From assembly GCA_033002965.1 (NCBI GenBank), contig JAURVB010012396.1, positions 100,694 to 164,693 of the forward strand: a DNA stretch of 64,000 bases, given 5' to 3'. Below, piece after piece: positions 1 to 12,980 of the stretch. The stretch comes from Piper betle (taxonomy: Eukaryota; Streptophyta; Magnoliopsida; Piperales; Piperaceae). The translations under genes and the position numbers were made by a program. A model generated the notes under the pieces. It was not told where the DNA came from and did no database searches. It saw only the letters and a list, made by a program, of their open reading frames with translations. How positions within the stretch are numbered: position 1 is the stretch's first letter; each line of letters opens with the position of its first letter.

Positions 1-277
1 ACCAAATAAAAATCAAACTAAAATTGTTAACTAAATGGACCAAACCAAATTAATTCGGTGTGGTTTGTTTTAACCAAACATTAACCAAATTAATAAATGA
101 TATTTTGTATCATCAAGTATTTATTCTCAAGTGTTTACTATGATTGTTCTTAAGTTTTATTTAAAAAATAAAGAATTATTAGTACACATTTAGGGATTAA
201 TCATAAATTTATGACAATAAATTATACAAATAATGTTCTAATTTGGGACATTATATAATTAGTACACAATATATATT
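1..277. repeat. AT-rich left flank with ACCAAA/TTTGGT motifs (possible hAT-like MITE end)
   Basis: AT-rich sequence with repeated accaaa, ggaccaaacc and ggtttgttttaacc motifs. Similar motifs in the opposite sense reappear at 3120-3280 (ttggtttgatt, ttggttaaccaaacc). The two stretches may be the ends of one AT-rich MITE-like element split by the GC-rich block between them. No target-site duplication could be confirmed, so this rests only on motif similarity. Confidence 0.3.
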
Positions 278-914
278 TGTTCGGGCACGGGATCGTCCGC
301 CCCCTCGAATCGGTTATTGGGTGTGGTTCGGGTTTAAAGGTTCGGTGGGACCGAGGCGCCCTTGCCGCGCAAAGAAATAGTGCAATAAAAATATTATCGC
401 AAACACAAAATAATACGCTGGAAATTTTTACGTGGTTCCCCAGAGGATTCAACGTGAATTCCTAAGGGTCACTCCACGGTGAGGTCGATGCTCACAATCC
501 ACTATTTTCTTTGAAGATTACAAATTACAATGCTTAGTGGAATTTTTGCCACTTTAATTCTTTAATTCCATATACACCTTGCACTGCCTCGATGAAGAAC
601 TCAACCCAGCTGCCTTGAGAGGGAAAATCTGTCACAGAGTATCTAACCAATCGGAGTAAGAGAATAAATCCAGAGCTGAAGTTTAAGTCGATCCTGATTA
701 AATTGGTCCCGGTCTCCAATCTCTAAACGACTTGTCTGATGGGCGAGTATGGACTAAGTTATGAACAGCACTACTCCACAACAGCAAGGCAAAGTTTCAC
801 AACGTTGAGCTCCAACGTCTATAGCAGTGGCTACTTGGCTCTTCGAAAGACAGCCCCTTCTTCACTTTGCATTTTTTCGGCAACTACAGCGACGAAATTT
901 AGTGAAACTCAGCC

Positions 915-1950
915 TTCACGTTGAACTTCACGACGGGGCTGGGAATAACGAACTCCGACCTCCGCTGTTCTGTTTTCCGCTTTGCCGGCCAGCAACGTCC
1001 TCGCTTCTCGATTTTTCTTGGAGTTCTCAGCGGCGAACTCCGGCGGCTCTCGATTTGGGTTTGTAGATAACTTCTCCGTCTTCACGTTGAACCTCACGAC
1101 GGGGCCGGGAACGACCGGAACCGGTCGGAAAAAATTAACGAACTCCGACCTCCGCAGCTCTGTTTTCCGCTTTGCCGGCCAGCAACGTCCTCGCTTCTCG
1201 ATTTTTCCTTGGAGTTCTCGGCGGCCAACTCCGGCGGCTCTCGATTTGGGTTTGTAGATAACTTCTCCGTATTCACGTTGAACCTCACGACGGGGCCGGG
1301 AACGACCGGAACTGGTCGGAAAAAATTAACGAACTCCGACCTCCGCAGCTCTGTTTTTCCGCTTTGCCGGCCAGCAACGTCCTCGCTTCTCGATTTTCTC
1401 TTGGAGTTCTCGGCGGCGAACTCCGGCGGCTCTCGATTTGGGTTTGTAGATAACTTCTCCGTCTTCACGTTGAACCTCACGACGGGGCCGGGAACGACCG
1501 GAACTGGTCGGAAAAAATTAACGAACTCCGACCTCCGCAGCTCTGTTTTCCGCTTTGCCGGCCAGCAACGTCCTCGCTTCTCGATTTTTTCTTGGAGTTC
1601 TCGGCGGCGAACTCCGGCGGCTCTCGATTTGGGTTTGTAGATAACTTCTCCGTCTTCACGTTGAACCTCACGACGGGGCCGGGAACGACCGGAACTGGTC
1701 GGAAAAATTAACGAACTCCGACCTCCGCAGCTCTGTTTTCCGCTTTGCCGGCCAGCAACGTCCTCGCTTCTCGATTTTTCTTGGAGTTCTCAGCGGCGAA
1801 CTCCGGCGGCTCTCGATTTGGGTTTGTAGATAACTTCTCCGTCTTCACGTTGAACCTCACGACGGGGCCGGGAACGACCGGAACTGGTCGGAAAAAATTA
1901 ACGAACTCCGACTTCCGCAGCTCTGTTTTCCGCTTTTCCTGTCAACAACG
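915..1950. repeat. Tandem repeat, about five units of ~190 bp
   Basis: The phrase ttcacgttgaac recurs at 915, 1081, 1272, 1464, 1655 and 1844, with spacings of 166, 191, 192, 191 and 189 bases. Each unit carries cggggccgggaacgaccgga, aaaaattaacgaactccgac, ccggccagcaacgtcctcgc and ctcggcggcgaactccggcgg. Units are nearly identical apart from single-base changes and short A/T run differences, so the amplification looks recent. The first interval is shorter and more diverged. Reading frames on either strand here are by-products of the repeat and match no family I know. Confidence 0.93.
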
Positions 1951-2925
1951 AGAAAGGGGTTAGACAGTGGACTCCCAAGCTTGGGTATGATCCTTTGTAG
2001 CTACTCTACGACAGCAAGATGTGGTAACAGCGATTTAGAGCAGCACGACGATCGGATGGTCTCTTACGGCCATTTGTTACAGCGATGTAGCAGGGGTGTC
2101 AACCTGGGCACTTCTCCGTTGAGCAGAGGGCAATTTCTGGCGCAACAACATCACCTAAAGGCGGCAACAATTCTCCTTTCCAAGGAAAGGTTTCTAATGG
2201 TGACGGGATGACGAAGAACCTCCAGCAAAAGGTCTTTCACCAAGAAAGAATAGAGCAGTGAGGCAAATCCGTGATGGTGTGTAGCAATGATAGCAGCAGC
2301 ATTCCGAAACAAAAAGGCATGGGTGTCTCTCCTGGGCACAGTTATCCCTCCTAGCCAACCTTCTTCCTACACAGAATGTCACCGACAGCTTCTTTGCAAC
2401 GGCGGGAAACCTCCTAAGCGTGGCTTCAAGGGGGAAAGGGCGGCTACTTCGACTAGGTTGGGCCAAGGCAACAACTTGATTGCAGCGGCTTCCCTCCTTC
2501 ATGGCAAACGGGTAAGGGAATCCATGGCAGCATGACGAGGGCTCCGAACAACAACCTATTCCGACGAGGGTGAAACTCCAGGACTCTTCAGCGATGGCGA
2601 CCTTCAGATGGTGACGAAAAATTCCCGTGAATCAGCAAGAGGCATAGTTGCAGGGGAGCAGGGCAACGGGCAATAATTCTTCGGATTCCAAAGCTATGAC
2701 GCCAATCTCAAATTTTTCCCCCCTCTCTTCAGCCATGACACCAGGCTTTTATAGGATTGGATAACTCCTGAGAGATTGATTTCCTCCGGCGGTTCTAAAA
2801 CGTCTACCTCTTCCTCTGGCAATTCTTTCTCCGGTAGTTGTGGAACCGTGTGACCCATTCAGGAAGTCATCCACGTTAACAAACAAACACCAATCCTAGG
2901 AATTATTCCCATGACCGGATAAACA
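1951..2925. other. Right part of the GC-rich block, no gene recognised
   Basis: Unique-looking mixed-composition sequence continuing the LTR-like block past the tandem array. Only short reading frames occur, on both strands, and none resembles a known protein. It probably belongs to the same retroelement. Confidence 0.4.
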
Positions 2926-4397
2926 TAAATATGTGCAAACAATATTATATTACATTTTTATCTCTTACACGTACATAAATAAATTATTTTCAATAAATTT
3001 AACTAAGATAACAGCATTATAAATCTTTATTATATATCATGATAAATAGAAATAAATAAAGGTATACGCATAAATAAAAAAATGAAGGAACTAATACAAA
3101 TATATTTCTTTCTATTTTGTAGTTTATTTGGTTTGATTAGTTTCGACTAAAAATCGACTGAATTAAGTATGCTTGTTTTTCGATTTCAACCAAAGTACAA
3201 CTAAACTGAACTAGCACCAAATAAAACTACCGAACTAAGTTTGGTTCGATCAGTTTTGTTGGTTAACCAAACCATGTTGACCTTCTCGAGATACCCCTGA
3301 AAGGGAGAGATAGTAACACAGTAAAGCGCGTAGAGCCGTATAAAAAATTGAAGGAAAAGTTAAAAATCAGGTACTCGTTGGAATCCATATTTCAATGTTA
3401 GCCAAAGTTTATATGAGGGTTTCAATTACAGGTGTTGTTAGTTGGATGATAGAGATACTTTGTCATCTTTGAAAAATAATAGCTATGTGATTTTAATAGA
3501 TGGTTAGGTTTTTATGAGCAGACGTAGGAATATCCATACAACTCAATAGATAAAAAATAAGAAAAAATGTTACATTTTTTTAAGTGTCCTTGATTGGTAT
3601 CCCTCGTCGACTTCCATTAATTAGTCCCTGGTCACCTCATGCACTTGATCGTCCTTCTCAATTAATTTGTTCATGTACAAAAATTGGATAGCTTTTAAGC
3701 CTGAATTATGTGTATGATATTTTTTTCTGACATTATCACCTTATAAACTATTGTCTCTAAATGAACAAATTATCCAATTCTTTTTGCATTATTCTGGTTG
3801 ACTTCGTCACACCAAGTAGTCAATAGTTAACCCAATTTATCTAATTATTATTGTCTCCGAGAGAGAGAGTGTGTGATTACCGAGGCTCGGACTTCAATCA
3901 CATCCAACAAAAAAATAGTATCAATTAGTCTAAGTGCGAATATTATTATATTAAGTCAACTCAGGTTAATACAAGTAATTATATTACAAAGACGACTGAA
4001 TGATAAAAATAACTTTATCCAGCTTGAAAAGATAATAACCGTGTGATGTCAATAGATGACTATTTCCTTTGAACTTCTATAAGCAATTTCAATCAATGAA
4101 ACCTGTCGTTTATTGCTGTTAAATATAGTGAGGAAAAAACATGGGACACTAGCAAGTATACGCATGCTTGGATGGACGCATTTGATATAAGCATTGCGTT
4201 CATTTGTTGTTTAACACTTTGACTGGTGTTAAAATAAAAATGCCATAAACTGCCCATACATATGTTTAATTAATTCTAGTAACATGTGGCGTACTGGGTA
4301 GAATTTAGACATAATAATATGAGAAGTCTGTGACGTAATAAATTAAAAAATATAGAGAAGCCCTGCTTCGGTATAAAATTGAACCCGCAGAACCACA
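2926..4397. other. AT-rich intergenic DNA
   Basis: No gene is visible. The first part (to about 3290) is AT-rich with accaaa/tttggt motifs that may pair with those at 1-277. The rest is ordinary AT-rich spacer with a short GA run near 3860. It separates the retroelement block from the 3' end of the SEUSS-like gene. Confidence 0.5.
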
Positions 4398-5439
4398 TTG
4401 GATTACCAAAAACCCAAACCGGAGGGCAGACCAAGTTTTAGAGGCCAGACCAGGTCATCATCACCTTCATTTTTTTTAAAAAGATTTCATCAGATACTCG
4501 AATATTTCAACATGACCAGCGACCACTCTGACCAAATACTCATTTCAACTTCCTTATTCCATGCTGGCAAATATGGTTTATATATTTCTGAACTCTGAAG
4601 CAACAGTCCTCCCAACTATATTGTTTAAAAATTATAATAAAAATAAATTCATCTAAGAAATTAACAAACACCACTACAACATCCATAGAATCTGTAACCA
4701 TACAAAAAGGTTCTTGTGTTAGCCAGCAAACATCAGCCCTGGAATTATAAGCCGAATATTTTACAGGCCATCCGGAAAGTTAATATACAGACAACAGCTC
4801 TCTCGCCTTGTGAAATTTCCATGCCGCCAGCCCGACAGCTTGCATCACCTGCTAAAAGTCAATCAGAATTTATACCATCCTTTGGTCACTCACAGTAAAC
4901 GACTAACAAGTTTTTTCGATCTTTGGTGTGAGTTCAACTTCATCTGTTCTTTTGTCTCTTAAACAAACAAGTAGAGATATTTATACAAAGATTCCAATCC
5001 CAGCCGCCCAAATAAAACTTAAAAATCAAGAAACTAAAAGAAAAAACTCCCAATCTAAAGGAGATGGACATTATGGGCAACTATCAAACCTCCCCTCGCA
5101 CCAAGAGTATCCAGCTCTTTGAAACCCTCTCATCCCACTCAGGGACACTACTACCATACTGCACTTCACAACCGAAACCCTGAAATAAATCTAGCATATG
5201 GAAACAATTAGTTGCACCCACTGCAGCATAAGGTACTGACAAATCACATTCATGCCTCAATGTTTCCTCACCATTTCAGTTTTGCACAAGAGGAACGACA
5301 GGAAACAACCAAGTAGGATTCTGTCAACACCCATGGGGCAGGGACGAGCCATGGCAACGAGCATCTCCTTGCTTCACAGCTCAGCCACAGTAATGAATAC
5401 AGTGTCACTCCGTTAGTACGTAGAACTGTCATGAGTTCT
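4398..5439 (-). other. Probable 3' UTR and downstream flank of the SEUSS-like gene
   Basis: This is the minus-strand sequence after the SEUSS-like stop codon. It has no convincing coding frame and is less AT-rich than the spacer to its left, as expected for a 3' UTR. I could not pick a poly(A) site: no clear AATAAA on the minus strand lies between 4300 and 5400, only weaker TATAAA variants. The transcript end is therefore unresolved. Confidence 0.4.
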
Positions 5440-8400
5440 TCAGTCAAACTGGAGATTGTTAAAGCTATTCACAGATCCAAGGCTGCCCAACAACCGACTC
5501 CCAACATCTTGATTTTGATAATTAATGTTTGGGGCTTGTGCCATTGAACCCATCCCAACTCTCCCATTCAAAGACATAGGGTTATTAGTGGTCATGGAAG
5601 ATCTAATTCCACCCATCATGCCCACAGCTCCCACACCTCCCATATTACCGAAACCGGCACCACCCATACCTAAATTACCATTTATACCATTGCCAACCAT
5701 GCAAGGACCACCATTCAAAACTGTACTGCCTGGTTGTACAGTACCATTCAAGCCCTTAATTTCACTGCCCAATGATCCAACACCAACCATATTGTTCCCT
5801 CCAGTTAATTGAGATGTCATCATTATTTCTTGTATCATTTGCTGAACAGCATTCTGTGAATCACTTGGATCAACCTCATTGGGCTGGGAAGGCTGTTGCA
5901 TGGAGATATTAGCAGGGGAACTCACAGCTGCGGAGGGTTGTTGATTATTGGTCGAAGAAGGGGTTGGTGAGGGGAAGGGCGATGATGGATTTGCTTGGTG
6001 CGACTGTGGGTGAGATGTGGATGAACCGGCTGAAGGGATCTGAACAGTGTTCCCTTGACCACCATAAGGACTATTTGCGCTGTTGATTGCAGTTTCTTGG
6101 GTGTTCAACGCATTTTGGTGTAGAAGCCCAGTGACAGCTGTTGTGGTCGCAGAACTGGTGGAATGGGTGGTGCTAAGAGAGGTATTGTTCATGTTCACCA
6201 CCCCATTACTAGAACCAAGCTGAACAGCAGCTGAAACAGTGTTTTGATCGCTGTTAGAGTTGTTGCGTGCCATAGTTTGTTGTTCCTCTGTTGGTGGACC
6301 CTGAGCATGCAGCCCTGAAGCAGCAGCTGTTCTTCGCGGAAAGTTTATTAAGCTTGCTGGAACGAGGGAAAATAAAAGATACACAATCCAATAATTACTA
6401 CAGCAGCAATAAAAAATCCACATGCATTTTAATATAGACATGCTAGTGCAGAACTTCATAAAGAGTTAATGTACTAGGCACATAAAAATAAACTTTGATG
6501 AAGCCTATTTTTAAAGCACCAAGACAAGGCAACATTAGAAAACCAAAAAATAAATTTCTTATAGGCAACAACACAATCTCTTTAGCAATGCAGTAATGAA
6601 TGTAACATTCCACTTAGACATGTCACCTAAACCAACAAGCTTACCCATAGGTCCACTTCCTGTTTCTCTACTATAATCAATCAAATCTTTCATGCTATTA
6701 ACGACTTCTGATATCTGCAAAAGCAACAAGGAAGCCAATGTTCAAATCCAAAAGTTAACAACTAGTTTAATTTTTCTAAACACAGCCAAATGTAATTTAG
6801 GCCTGGCTACTTTTCAACACAAGATTATTTATCATAAAACAAGATTACCTGAAGACAGCGAACATATCTTTTTGTATATCCTAAGTCGTTTACGAGGGGC
6901 ACCTCCAAGGCTTTCGCCAACTGACGGGCTGATGAAACAAACCTAGAATATGTGGTTCGAATAAATACCCCAATAAAAAATTCCTCATTCATTGCTATTA
7001 CTCAAAATAAGAAGTTTGATATGTCAGCACACACACACACACATATCTCAATGTACGGTCCATTCCTCGCTTTAATGCATCACAATCAGCTAGGCATTAA
7101 CCCTACATGGCCATGCTAGGATGGAACCATGGTCGACTAGAAGAGGTATCATGGAAAGCCAAAAGCCAGTGTAATTCAGTCCATCCTAGCATGAGAGCCC
7201 ATTCACATGGCAAGAAAAGCACTGACGACTATGTGCAAGGCTAGAACAAAGTAAATTACATTCTTCTAAACCAGTAAATCTAAAAGCATCTACGCATAAT
7301 TTAGTACAAGACATCTTCGGATGCCTAGCCAACGTATGCATTCCTCAACAATTGTCCACACTGACACATCTTTGGCCATTCCTTTTTGTTAGATGAGTCC
7401 AATATTAGGGCAGTACCGTGATGAAAATGAATGACACAGAATAACAGATCCAAAGCACAATCAGATTGTCATACGTAGCAGGGTATGGAGAACAGTTTAT
7501 AATTGCATGAAGCAGGCCAATGTATGCCCCAATGAACCAAATTATAAAATTTAACAATGACACCAATTAAAAGTAGAACATGTCAGAAAGAATAGAAATT
7601 CAGTCACAGCCAAGGGTTCACCATCTCGGTGAGACAGCCAAGTCTGTGTACGAAATCATTTTCACGTTCCTTCATCCCATTTGAACTCCGGCCAAGACAA
7701 AGGGAACAGAAAAAATGAGATACCTCTTAAGATAGAAAAGAATCCTCTCGGTTGCAACAATTTTTAGCAAAAGATGGAAATAGAACTGAAAAATACCATG
7801 ACACACAATAGGAAGATATGAGTAGAGATAGCCATATGCTTAGTCCTATCATGATAATGCCCCTTCTGTTTGCTGGATGAGCCAGTTACTCTATACATAT
7901 GGATTAATGATTCTTCGTATGGTTTAATATATAACTAACTAAAAACTTAATCATCCAAGTCTCAAAAGTCAAAGCCTTGTCTAACATTGGTTTTAATCGT
8001 ATGTATTCACATGTAATGCATACGAAGCTAGTGGCCCAGCACACATTAACTGCGCATGCTCAGCATAGACCTCCAAACAAAGGTCGGCTCAAGTTTGGCT
8101 CATCATTCCTTGCACTTAAACATACACAGATGTTGAAAATATTTTTTTAGCAGTCAACAGTGAAAATTTTATCATAAAATTTGTTGCTGAAATGATAAAT
8201 ATTTGGCCGATATTAGCTTTGAAGTTAATCTACCTTGACATCTATAGTTCGAAAAAATAAAATAAGATAGCAAAAACCTTCAATCTAATATTGACATCAA
8301 GGCGCATGGCATGAAACAGCAAGGAAATAAGTAAAAGAATCAAGCACATACTAGCTTGGAAAGAGAAATCAATACTTCAGTGAAATAAAAAGTCACGCGC

Positions 8401-11400
8401 TCACTTGGAACTAAGATTATATAGAAATAGCAATACTGAAAATTACATATTGCAGTTGTTTTGCAAGTCTTGGACAGACAAATTTGAGGATGCATTCTGC
8501 GAAGCAGACTGATACTTCTGAGCTACTGCTCCGAGCTGGCTCACCTGCAGTAAACAAAAAGTTCCCCTTCAGTAACAAGAACAAAACAAAAATTTTATTG
8601 ATAATTTTTTTAATAAACTGTGCGCTCTCTTGATCAGTATCACACAAAAGGCAAATTATTGATGGCCAACTTCCAAAAATAGAAGCAATATCATAAATCG
8701 GAAAAAACACCCTGAAAACACCAACTTCAAAAAATCGAAACAAGTGAAACTAACAAAACTAATTAGCTGTACTTAATATGAAGATGTGATAAAATTACAA
8801 AATGCTCACACAAACAATTGACTGAGGGTCTGGTAATAAGAATGAAGTAAATATGTAAACAATGATTAATAGACCAATAGGAGCAGGAGTCAATAAACTA
8901 CATAAACATATTCGTGATAGATCTTGAAATGCAAAATGAAGCCCAAAAAACACTTGAATGTTGTCTAAATGGACAAATTACAGATGTTCATGACAAAGTG
9001 AATCCAAACCACAACATTTAGCATTTCATGGACAATGATGGCACCATTGTTTTATTATCTACTAAACAGAATTTTGTGGACTAAACCGCCATCAAATCAA
9101 CTTCTATATCAATAGATGATCATATCACTTTGCAATAATCAGGAATGTGATCAGGCTCTTCTCTACACAAATCGTAATCAAATTTCATAACTCACAGTCG
9201 TTGTTTACAGTGTCAGACCATTTTCATCTTTTAGACTTACTTGAGGTATTATCAACCTCCGAGGAATAAGCTCCTCGTGTCGCCTTGCACAAAACTCCCA
9301 TGAGCAAATCTGCATGCATTATATCTCAGCTTGTTTAGAGAGGAAAACTGAAGTTGGTTTCAAATTGATCAAACAAAATCATAATAGTACAGACCTTCAG
9401 ATCAGACGAGAACACAATTCTGAGTTGACCCTCGCGCACAACTCTTAGATGCTCAAAAACACTTTCCTGAATAGCCTTTGCATAATCAAGGACTATTTGA
9501 CCAGTAGCATTTTGATATTCATGTGGCATGTCTACATAAAGAAGTTCTTCAAGAGTACCACTGTCATATTTAATTTTGCAAAGTCTAGGTAAAACCTCCA
9601 CAGTGGTTTCTGCAGATAAGAAGAGGTTGCTTGTGACTGCAACTAATGCATAAAAGCATCCTATCATGGAATAAGAATGATACATGCAGCTAGGAAAAGA
9701 AGCATACCAAAACCACGGCCTGGCTTGCGGTTACATATTTCACAGTGCCAAATATCCTGAAAAAAGCACAATTCAGGTCATGTACTCAATTTCGGTGTTG
9801 ATAAGACAGAAAAGGCTCTCAAAGTACTATAGCCTTCCAAATAATCAAGAAAAACACTGCAACTCGTCATTCACAACATGACAAAAAGCATCTCATGCAC
9901 AATAATCACTCAGACTATGTCAACTTTATATAGTGCAACATTACGACGATGGGAACATCATTCAAAGGATAGGAAAAGGGAACATCATTCAAGTGACATG
10001 AAAAGTGTGATGCAGATTGATAGCGATGAAACTAATTTTTCAGGAACAGTGATGAAAGGAATAGGAGTTAACTTTTTCAGTGACAAACATTGTACTGCTA
10101 TTAATTGTTGATTGCCTGATCAGTATTGATAATGCTTGGAAGATTTAGTGAAGTGTACGACTACAGGTATGTAATTGTACAAAGAAACATATAAATTAGG
10201 TACTGAAACTTCCCATAGTTTACAATAAAGGCCAAATTTTAGCTTATTAAACAAAACAAGGAGTATTGTACGTATATAGCTCTTTCCCATGGTAAACTTC
10301 TGTAAACAGGTTCAGTCCAGCCAGCTTGTCAAGTCATCAAGCAATGTAGAATGTCTGTGTCTGGCACTACCAAGATCTATTACTACAGCAAATATGTTTT
10401 TCTAGAACATTTGATAGACGTATTTATATACTCTTCCAGCTTAGAAAACAACAAAACTTCGAAAAACTTGGATGATTATTTTAGAAGACAAATACCTGAG
10501 GGAAAACACCAGTAGTTTGCCGGCCACTTCCATACATAGAAACACACCATCTTTTTTTGGCATGAGGTGCAAAATACTCGGCCACAAATTTCCGCCAAAA
10601 GTCTATGTTGTTATCCTGCATAAAGTAGATGCCAATAGTATTGTTCGATCATAGATCACAAACATTCGTATACACATCATAGGAGAATAATCTTACAGAA
10701 GGCCGTCGTTGTTGATGGTACATATAGAGTGTCAATCTCCGAGCACATGTTCCTGGTTCGTAACCTTGTTTCGGTACAGCTCTGACAGGTAAACTTTGCT
10801 GTTGCAATTGTTGGGATAATGGTGGCCGCTGCTGGGGATGATTCTTGAGCAGATGCTGTTGCTGCAACAAAAGCCGGTTTTGATGCAAGAAACTCATTTG
10901 AGCTGCAGCAGCCTGTGGAGACTGCCGAGATATGTTGAGAAGCTGCTGTTGCTGTTGCTGCTGCGGTAGCATCGATTGATCTGAGCTATGGGGCTCCAGC
11001 TTGACAGGGCCCAAGGCTCTCAAAAATTGAAGCTGCTGCGGCTCCAACTTCACAGGACCCAAATTCCTCAAAGGCCCGTTTTGTTCGTGAGACATTTGAG
11101 GCTCTAGCTTCACGGCCCCCATGTTGCCCAACCCTCCCCGAAGTGACTGGTATTGAGGCTGCTGTTGCTGTTGATGTTGTTGTTGCTGTTGCTGCTGCTG
11201 ATGATGATGCTGATGCTGCTGACGGGAAAATTGCTGGAGAGACTGCTGCCCAGGAAGAAAACTTTGCGAGTCAAGCTGCTGCTGCTGCTGCTGCTGCTGA
11301 GGTTGATGTTGATCCATACCCATCTGAGCACCGGATGGATTCTGGAAATGCTGAGTCTGGACGGAAGAGCTGGGATTACCAGCAGATGGCTGCGCAAAGG

Positions 11401-11749
11401 ATGGATTGAAGCCATTGGCAACACCGGAAAGTGGATCCAACTCTGAGCCACCGCCCATGTCCATGGCCCCGCGCTGCAGACCTCCGGAAGGGGAGATTCC
11501 CGAATGCCCGCCATTGGCAAACGACTGGTTGAGCAAAGACGAGACATTGGCCATGTTCCCTACCATGTTCATGCCGCCACCGCCGCCGCCGCCGCCATAC
11601 TGGTTGCGAGGGGAGACCAGTGAGGAGAAGGATGGCTGGGTCGACAAAGACCCAGCTTGTGCAACCAAAAGACCAGAGTTGGAACGCAAAAGAGATGGAT
11701 TGACAGGTTGTCCACCGCCCACCGGAGTGGGAGGCCCTGATGGAACCAT
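5440..11749 (-). CDS. SEU: SEUSS-type transcriptional co-regulator (LDB/LIM-binding domain), 9 coding exons
   Basis: Coding exons, minus strand, in order: 11749-10697, 10615-10496, 9756-9708, 9609-9395, 9309-9241, 8544-8447, 6942-6849, 6714-6645, 6356-5440. All introns read GT...AG. The lengths sum to 2685 nt, an uninterrupted 894-residue protein, close to the ~880 of Arabidopsis SEUSS. The N-terminus (MVPSGPPTPVGGGQP) and SLVSPRNQ, GAVKLEPQ and GPVKLEPQ motifs are typical of SEUSS. Residues 1-351 are Gln/His-rich. The conserved LDB-like dimerisation core runs from about 352 to 600 and includes DNNIDFWRKFVAEYFAP, WHCEICNRKPGRGF, SGTLEELLYVDMP, CSWEFCARRHEELIPRRL and LGYTKRYVRCLQ. The Ser/Asn/Gly-rich tail ends in NNLQFD. 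In Arabidopsis, SEUSS works in the nucleus with the Groucho-like corepressor LEUNIG and MADS proteins, for example to repress AGAMOUS in flowers. The start chosen is the first in-frame ATG; codons further upstream in frame are not ATG. Confidence 0.95.
11163..11310 (-). repeat. CAG/CAA-rich tracts coding Gln and His in SEUSS exon 1
   Basis: Runs of CTG/TTG triplets on the plus strand encode poly-Gln and Gln/His stretches in the first coding exon. Further Gln tracts lie at about 10810-10970. Such tracts are usual in this family and probably vary in length between alleles. The out-of-frame poly-Leu and poly-Ala frames here are artefacts of the triplet repeat. Confidence 0.8.
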
Positions 11750-12980
11750 GTTTACCTCTCTGTCTATCTCGATAGATAGAGATGATGAAGACACCAAGAG
11801 CGAGAAGGGAGCAAATCAACACAGCAACCGACACTAAATTGGCATGGAGAACCTGGTAGTGGAAGCTATGAAAAGCTCAAACTGCCTGGATTGGATACAG
11901 TCAAATCTGGAGCTCGCCGTCCACCTCTAGCAGCAAAAAAAGCTGTCAAACAAAAGCTGCGACTTTGAACGCCCTCACAAGAATGTTCTTCCCCAATTCG
12001 CCTTTCAAACCCTCAACAGGAAGGCAAAGAACGGCCCTTTCTTCCACCATCAATAGAAACTAGAGAAAAAACGCGAAAATGTCCGTCAATCAGAGCCCCT
12101 CCTTCCTCTCAATTTCTGACTCCAATCCAAGATTTGCAGCTGAGTAGGAGCCACTCCAGCCGAAAAGGAAACCCTTTTTACAACCTGCGATGCAGCAGAA
12201 ACAGATGGGGAACAACAAATCAGCACCTGATAGCAAGAAGCACACCGAATCAACACATCAAAACCACCAACCGAGCAAGCTGCCTTCTCCCACAATTGAA
12301 CAAATCAAGAAACACAATAAAGATAATACAAACCCGTCAACCTAACATTCTCTCCCCCACCCAATCAACCTAACAGCACCAAAACTAGCAAGAACTCACC
12401 CAATAATAATAATAATACTAAATAATCGAAACAAAAAAAGAGAGAATGATGAAAACAAAGAAAACCAAAATCTCGCCTCAAAAGAGAGCACAGGCTATGG
12501 CCACTAGCTCGGAGCTCCTCATCCTCCTCTGAGTGGGCGAAACAGACGGGAGGAGTCTGATCCTTCATACCAAACAAAACAAAACCAAACCAAAAAAGAA
12601 GAAAGAAAAAAGAACTACTTATTTCTTCCATTAACAAACATGAAAATCTCTCATATTTCAACAACAGCTGTTGTCTTTTCGTTTTTGCTTTTTGATCTTC
12701 TAGGCCTATGGCCCTTCTGGGGCAGTGTCTTTCCAATATCTCTCTAGATTCTCTCTCTCCTCCACACTGCGTTCTCTCTTTCTCTCTCTATCTTTGCGCT
12801 GCAGCTGCTGCTTGTGTGAGGGACTTTTTAGAGAGAGAGGGAGAGGGAGTGTGTATTCCTTTAGAGATGGAAAGAGAGAAATGGTTATAGGAGAGAGAGG
12901 AAGAGGTGTGGCCTTTGGAGCTCGGACGTCAACGAGGGATTGTGTTGAATTGAATTGATGGACTTTGAATTCCACATATC
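11750..12980 (-). promoter_or_regulatory. 5' UTR and promoter region of the SEUSS-like gene
   Basis: Minus-strand sequence upstream of the SEUSS ATG, which sits in context GTAAACATGG. At 12735-12900 the minus strand is rich in GA runs (agagagagaaagagag), typical of plant 5' leaders. The distance from this leader-like tract to the ATG is about 1 kb, so a 5'-UTR intron is likely. One possible acceptor reads aatttag just upstream of 11833. I could not fix the transcription start or a TATA box. Confidence 0.45.

Larger units (their letters stand above)
278..2925. mobile_element. GC-rich LTR-like retroelement block, unclassified
   Basis: The block begins TGTTCGGGCACGGG and ends near ATGACCGGATAAACA, so it has TG...CA-type ends, and it differs sharply in base composition from the AT-rich DNA on both sides. 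The part at 400-540 (tttttacgtggttcccc, ctccacggtgaggtcgatg, tacaaattacaatgc) resembles text I associate with plant Copia LTRs, which is a recollection and not a search result. It holds the ~190-bp tandem array described separately. No gag or pol reading frame is visible, and the flanking pentamers do not match, so both boundaries are approximate. A solo or degraded LTR is the best reading; another repeat type is possible. Confidence 0.45.

Noticed and set aside
278..2925. Calling this block a definite Copia solo LTR
   Set aside because: The ends are TG...CA-like but flanking pentamers do not match and no primer site or PPT is present, so it is left as an unclassified LTR-like block.
11143..11446. 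Poly-Leu and poly-Ala/Asp frames on the plus strand
   Set aside because: Antisense and out-of-frame readings of the CAG/CAA tracts in SEUSS exon 1.
11376..11834. Upstream overlapping frame and N-terminal extension of SEUSS
   Set aside because: Their first codons are GTG and TTG, not ATG. The first in-frame ATG at 11749 matches the family's N-terminus.
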